Shown piece by piece: positions 17,543 through 20,160 of a stretch of 20,160 bases of DNA. The stretch spans positions 1 through 20,160 of the forward strand of contig JASLDQ010000382.1 in assembly GCA_030151505.1 (NCBI GenBank). The letters run 5' to 3'. How positions within the stretch are numbered: position 1 is the first letter of the stretch; the number at the start of each line of letters is the position of its first letter. The notes below the pieces were generated by a model. The model searched no databases. It was given only the letters and a program-made list of their open reading frames with translations, and had not been told where the DNA came from. A program made the translations under genes and the position numbers. This DNA comes from Chromobacteriaceae bacterium. Its GTDB lineage: Bacteria > Pseudomonadota > Gammaproteobacteria > Burkholderiales > Aquaspirillaceae.

Positions 17543-17581
17543 ATTGCCGATGCGAGAGGCAAAAACAGGGGGGTGACCTCG

Positions 17582-17587
17582 ATTATA
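17582..17587 (-). promoter_or_regulatory. Predicted -10 of the metXW promoter
   Basis: The minus strand reads TATAAT, a perfect -10, about 40 bases upstream of the metX start codon. No matching -35 hexamer is seen 16-18 bases upstream, so an activator may be needed. I see no TGAA-N5-TTCA MetR-type site. Confidence 0.5.
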
Positions 17588-17656
17588 CCGTCATCGGCTT
17601 GCGCGGGCGGGATGAGGGCCGGACAATCGCGCGGTCCTGATTCCTGTCGGATCGCC

Positions 17657-17836
17657 ATGTTCGGCCGCCTGTTCAAATTCTTCGTGCTCGCCTTCGTGCT
17701 GCTGGCGCTCTACCGCTGGCTGTTTTCGAGCGAGCAGCGCCGCAGCCTGCGCGAGTGGGCGGTCACGCTGGCGCAGGCGCTGCTGATCTCGTCGGCGCTG
17801 TTCGCCGTGCTGTACGCGCTGGGAATCCGGGCCTGA
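17657..17836 (+). CDS. Small two-helix membrane protein, function unknown
   Basis: This 59-residue protein starts MFGRLFKFFVLAFVLLALYRWLF as far as the first helix (about residues 5-22). A charged loop, SSEQRRSLREW, follows, then a second helix (about 35-56) ends LLISSALFAVLYALGIRA. It has two predicted transmembrane segments with a basic loop. The frame is open further upstream to 17573, but those residues are not membrane-like and the ATG at 17657 begins a sensible protein with GGA a few bases before it. Codon use (strong C/G at third positions) is typical of the neighbouring genes. I recall similar short hypothetical proteins in Betaproteobacteria but no function. It is divergent from metX and convergent with the SpeE-like gene. 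Confidence 0.68.
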   Translation: MFGRLFKFFVLAFVLLALYRWLFSSEQRRSLREWAVTLAQALLISSALFAVLYALGIRA

Positions 17837-17898
17837 CGGCCGGATGGCGCCGCGGCATTCCCTGTCCCCTGACTTTGCTTGTTTTTATGCGCGCGCGC

Positions 17899-18690
17899 CT
17901 ACAGCACCAGCTTGCTGGCGGTGTGCTCGTTGTCGCGCCTGAGCGCGGCGACGAAGGCGGGGAACTCCAGCCGGTATTCGGTTTCCAGCTTGGCCGCGAC
18001 CTTGTCCAGCGCTTCCCAGCGCAACGGGCCGGGCGTGGTGCGGAAGGCCATGGCAACGAGGTTGCCGTGGGTGCTGGCCGGCAGCAGCAATACCTTGCCG
18101 TCGAAGGCGTGCCGCAGCGTGTCGACGTGGCGGCGGTAGTGCGGATGGCCGCTCCACAGATTGATCGCCACCATGCCGGCCTCGCTCAGGGCCTGCCGGC
18201 AATCATGCAGGAAAGGCTCCTCCACCATCGCGGTGATGATGTCCTGGCCGTCGAAGGCATCGACCAGGATCAGGTCGTATTCCCCGGTGCAGTGCTGGAC
18301 GAACTCGACGCCGTCGGCTAGCTGCACGGTCAGCCGTTCGTCGTCCGGCGGCACCTGGAACAGGCTGCGGGCGATGTTGACCACCTGCGGGTTGATCTCG
18401 ACCACGTCGCTGACCGCACCGGGCAGGCGGTGGTAGATGAAGCGGGTGAGCGAGCCGCCGCCCAGGCCGATCTGCAGCACCCGGCGCGGGGCCGGATTGA
18501 ACAGCAGGCAGCCCATCATCGAACGGGTGTAGGACAGGAGCAGGGCGGTCGGGTCGGCCAGACTCATCTCGCTCTGGACCGTGCGCGAGCCCAGATAGAG
18601 CGCGCGGGTCTTGCCGTCGTCGCTGACCTCGACGGCGGGGAAGGCCTGGCGGGGACCGCGCACGCGGCGGCGGAACTCAGGCACGCTCAT
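17899..18690 (-). CDS. SpeE-like (spermidine synthase-fold) protein
   Basis: This 263-residue protein has the Rossmann methyltransferase/aminopropyltransferase core: [14 protein letters not shown] (about 71-84), [13 protein letters not shown] (96-108) with the acidic Glu98, LADGVEFVQ (125-132) and [11 protein letters not shown] (139-149). It resembles spermidine synthases, but the N-terminal substrate segment reads [19 protein letters not shown], where true SpeE proteins have a Tyr-His-Glu motif, and the N-terminal domain is short. Aminopropyl transfer to putrescine is therefore doubtful, and another SAM-related activity is possible. The ATG overlaps ttcA by 14 bases. The best ribosome binding site (AAGGGAG) abuts this ATG with no spacer but sits six bases before an in-frame GTG at 18684, which may be the real start. 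It is likely co-transcribed with ttcA. Confidence 0.82.
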   Translation of the reverse strand: MSVPEFRRRVRGPRQAFPAVEVSDDGKTRALYLGSRTVQSEMSLADPTALLLSYTRSMMGCLLFNPAPRRVLQIGLGGGSLTRFIYHRLPGAVSDVVEINPQVVNIARSLFQVPPDDERLTVQLADGVEFVQHCTGEYDLILVDAFDGQDIITAMVEEPFLHDCRQALSEAGMVAINLWSGHPHYRRHVDTLRHAFDGKVLLLPASTHGNLVAMAFRTTPGPLRWEALDKVAAKLETEYRLEFPAFVAALRRDNEHTASKLVL

Positions 18691-19651
18691 CTCCCTTGGG
18701 ACGGGAGTCCAGAATGCTGATGACCGGCCGGCGCGGCGCGGCCGGCGCGTCCTCGTCGTCGAACACTTCCGCTTCGGGGTCGTGGAAGGTTTCCCGGTCG
18801 AAGGCGGTGTCGCCGCCCTCGGCCGGCGGCGCGTCGCCGGCCCGCAGTCCGGTGAAGTCGAACAGGCCGGTATCGGCCAGGTGCGAGGGCACGACGTTCT
18901 GCAGGCTGCGGAACATGGTTTCGATCCGTCCCGGGAAGCGCTTGTCCCAGCCGGTGAGCATCTCCTTGATGACCTGGCGCTGCAGGTTGGGCTGCGAGCC
19001 GCACAGATTGCACGGGATGATCGGGAATTCGCGCAGCTCGGCGTAGCGGATCAGGTCCTTCTCGCGGCAGTAGGCCAGCGGGCGGATCACCACGTGGCGA
19101 CCGTCGTCGCTGCAGAGCTTGGGCGGCATGGCCTTGAGCTTGCCGCCGTAGAACATGTTGAGGAACAGGGTTTCGAGGATGTCGTCGCGGTGGTGGCCCA
19201 GCGCGATCTTGGTCGCGCCCAGCTCGTCGGCCACGCGGTAGAGGATGCCGCGACGCAGGCGCGAGCACAGCGCGCAGGTGGTCTTGCCTTCCTCGACCAC
19301 GCGTTTCACGATGCTGTAGGTGTCTTCCTCGACGATGCGGTACTCGACGCCGATGCATTCGAGGTACTGCGGCAGCACGTGTTCGGGAAAGCCCGGCTGT
19401 TTCTGGTCGAGATTGACGGCGACAATGCTGAAATCGATGGGGGCGGACTTTTGCAGTCCCAGCAGGATGTCGAGCAGCGCGTAGCTGTCCTTGCCGCCCG
19501 ACAGACACACCATGACGCGGTCGCCCGCTTCTATCATGTTGAAATCGTTGATGGCGTCCCCAACATAATGACGCAGACGCTTGGCAAGTTTGTTAGCATT
19601 ATGGCGCGCTTTTTGCGCGGCAGGATCAATAACAGTCGTGGTTGTGGTCAT
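18677..19651 (-). CDS. ttcA: tRNA 2-thiocytidine(32) synthetase TtcA
   Basis: TtcA is an iron-sulphur ATP pyrophosphatase that thiolates cytidine 32 of certain tRNAs. The 324-residue protein has the PP-loop SGGKDS (51-56), the cysteine pair CALC (126-129), [20 protein letters not shown] (151-170) and the second pair CNLC (214-217). These cysteines supply the ligands of the [4Fe-4S] cluster known for the family. The C-terminus is a 60-residue acidic, Pro-rich tail (from about 265), probably disordered. The length is close to known TtcA proteins. The start follows from the usual 40-residue lead into the PP-loop; no strong ribosome binding site is seen. The stop overlaps the SpeE-like gene. It is divergent from the flavoprotein gene. 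Confidence 0.96.
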   Translation of the reverse strand: MTTTTTVIDPAAQKARHNANKLAKRLRHYVGDAINDFNMIEAGDRVMVCLSGGKDSYALLDILLGLQKSAPIDFSIVAVNLDQKQPGFPEHVLPQYLECIGVEYRIVEEDTYSIVKRVVEEGKTTCALCSRLRRGILYRVADELGATKIALGHHRDDILETLFLNMFYGGKLKAMPPKLCSDDGRHVVIRPLAYCREKDLIRYAELREFPIIPCNLCGSQPNLQRQVIKEMLTGWDKRFPGRIETMFRSLQNVVPSHLADTGLFDFTGLRAGDAPPAEGGDTAFDRETFHDPEAEVFDDEDAPAAPRRPVISILDSRPKGDERA

Positions 19652-19682
19652 CGCAAAGCCAGAAAAATCAGCAGATTGCGCG

Positions 19683-19688
19683 ATTTTA
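19683..19688 (-). promoter_or_regulatory. Possible ttcA -10 element
   Basis: The minus strand reads TAAAAT (5/6 match) about 32 bases upstream of the ttcA start codon. A convincing -35 is not seen. Confidence 0.35.
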
Positions 19689-19721
19689 ACGCGAATTTTC
19701 CTCCCCGTCCGTCCCTCAGGG

Positions 19722-19750
19722 TTGACGCCTCCGACCGTATCGGCTCCAAT
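19722..19750 (+). promoter_or_regulatory. Possible promoter of the flavoprotein gene
   Basis: TTGACG (19722-19727) and TCCAAT (19745-19750) are 17 bases apart, matching 5/6 and 4/6 of the sigma-70 hexamers, 42 bases before the ATG at 19792. Confidence 0.4.
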
Positions 19751-19791
19751 CCGCCCTCGTTCGAATCTTTACTCTAAAACCGGATTTCTCA

Positions 19792-20160
19792 ATGTCTGAC
19801 TCTTCTCTCCCCCCTCTCGTCATCCAGAACCGCGAGTTCACACCCGTCATTCAGGGCGGCATGGGGGTGGGGATCTCTGCGCACCGGCTGGCAGGCTCGG
19901 TGGCGCGCGAAGGTGCCGTGGGCACGATCGCCAGCGTGGACCTGCGCCACCTGCACGAAGACCTGATGGAGGAATCCAAGTTCGCCAAGGGCACCGAAGA
20001 CTACGACCGCCTCAACCTGATTGCGCTCGACCGCGAAGTCAAACAGGCGCTGGCGCTCGCCGACGGCAACGGCATCGTGTCGGTCAACGTGATGAAGGCG
20101 GTGATGGGCCATGCCGCCTATGTGCGCCAAGCATGCGAATCCGGTGCGCAGGCCGTGACC
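19792..20160 (+). CDS. Nitronate monooxygenase-family flavoprotein (5' part)
   Basis: The first 123 codons of a gene that runs off the right edge without a stop. The product starts MSDSSLPPLVIQNREFTPVI and continues with the FMN-site motif QGGMGVGISAHRLAGSVAREGAVGTIAS (about 21-48), then VSVNVMKAVMGH (about 95-106). These match the TIM-barrel nitronate monooxygenase/2-nitropropane dioxygenase-like family, which also contains FabK-type enoyl reductases. Members oxidise alkyl nitronates or related compounds using FMN. The inserted segment with DLMEESKFAKGTEDYDRLN is seen in a subgroup often annotated only as nitronate monooxygenase. The residues that would settle the activity lie outside the window. 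GGA a few bases upstream is a weak ribosome binding site. Confidence 0.85.
   Translation, partial: MSDSSLPPLVIQNREFTPVIQGGMGVGISAHRLAGSVAREGAVGTIASVDLRHLHEDLMEESKFAKGTEDYDRLNLIALDREVKQALALADGNGIVSVNVMKAVMGHAAYVRQACESGAQAVT

Overview
The window is a GC-rich, gene-dense stretch of a bacterial chromosome. It looks like a Betaproteobacterium, probably of the Neisseriales/Chromobacteriaceae type. That placement is an inference from the gene set (metX-metW pair, TtcA, an FNR-type box ahead of a di-haem peroxidase, arginine-sensitive-type ArgB) and from codon use; it rests on no database search. I saw no mobile element, CRISPR array, rRNA or tRNA gene.

Left end (1-1763): a 280-base non-coding end carries three inverted repeats. 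After it come a two-CBS-domain protein and argB, both on the minus strand. Next (1865-8165, plus strand) is a complete tripartite efflux operon: a TetR-type regulator, a lipoprotein membrane-fusion protein, an RND pump and a TolC-type outer-membrane channel. The first three genes are joined by 4-base stop/start overlaps and the channel follows 11 bases later. A perfect 15-base dyad overlaps the predicted -10 of this operon and is the likely binding site of its own repressor. Strong hairpins separate the operon from the converging xth gene.

Middle (8392-12579, minus strand): exonuclease III (xth); a methyl-accepting chemotaxis protein preceded by a 54-codon gene whose stop overlaps the receptor's start; and a periplasmic di-haem cytochrome c peroxidase. 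The peroxidase has a perfect FNR-type box and a -10 at class II spacing, so it is probably induced when oxygen is low.

Right half (12676-19651, mostly minus strand): gabT-gabD (GABA to succinate), then metX-metW (homoserine acylation for methionine synthesis), then ttcA with an overlapping gene for a SpeE-like methyltransferase-fold protein. A 59-residue, two-helix membrane protein is encoded on the plus strand between metX and the SpeE-like gene. The right edge holds the first 123 codons of a nitronate monooxygenase-type flavoprotein.

Most of this is ordinary housekeeping and accessory metabolism, and I do not see a convincing new multi-gene system. The items most worth a second look are the 54-codon gene coupled to the chemoreceptor, the SpeE-like protein that lacks the usual substrate motif, the operator/promoter of the efflux operon, and the structured non-coding left end.
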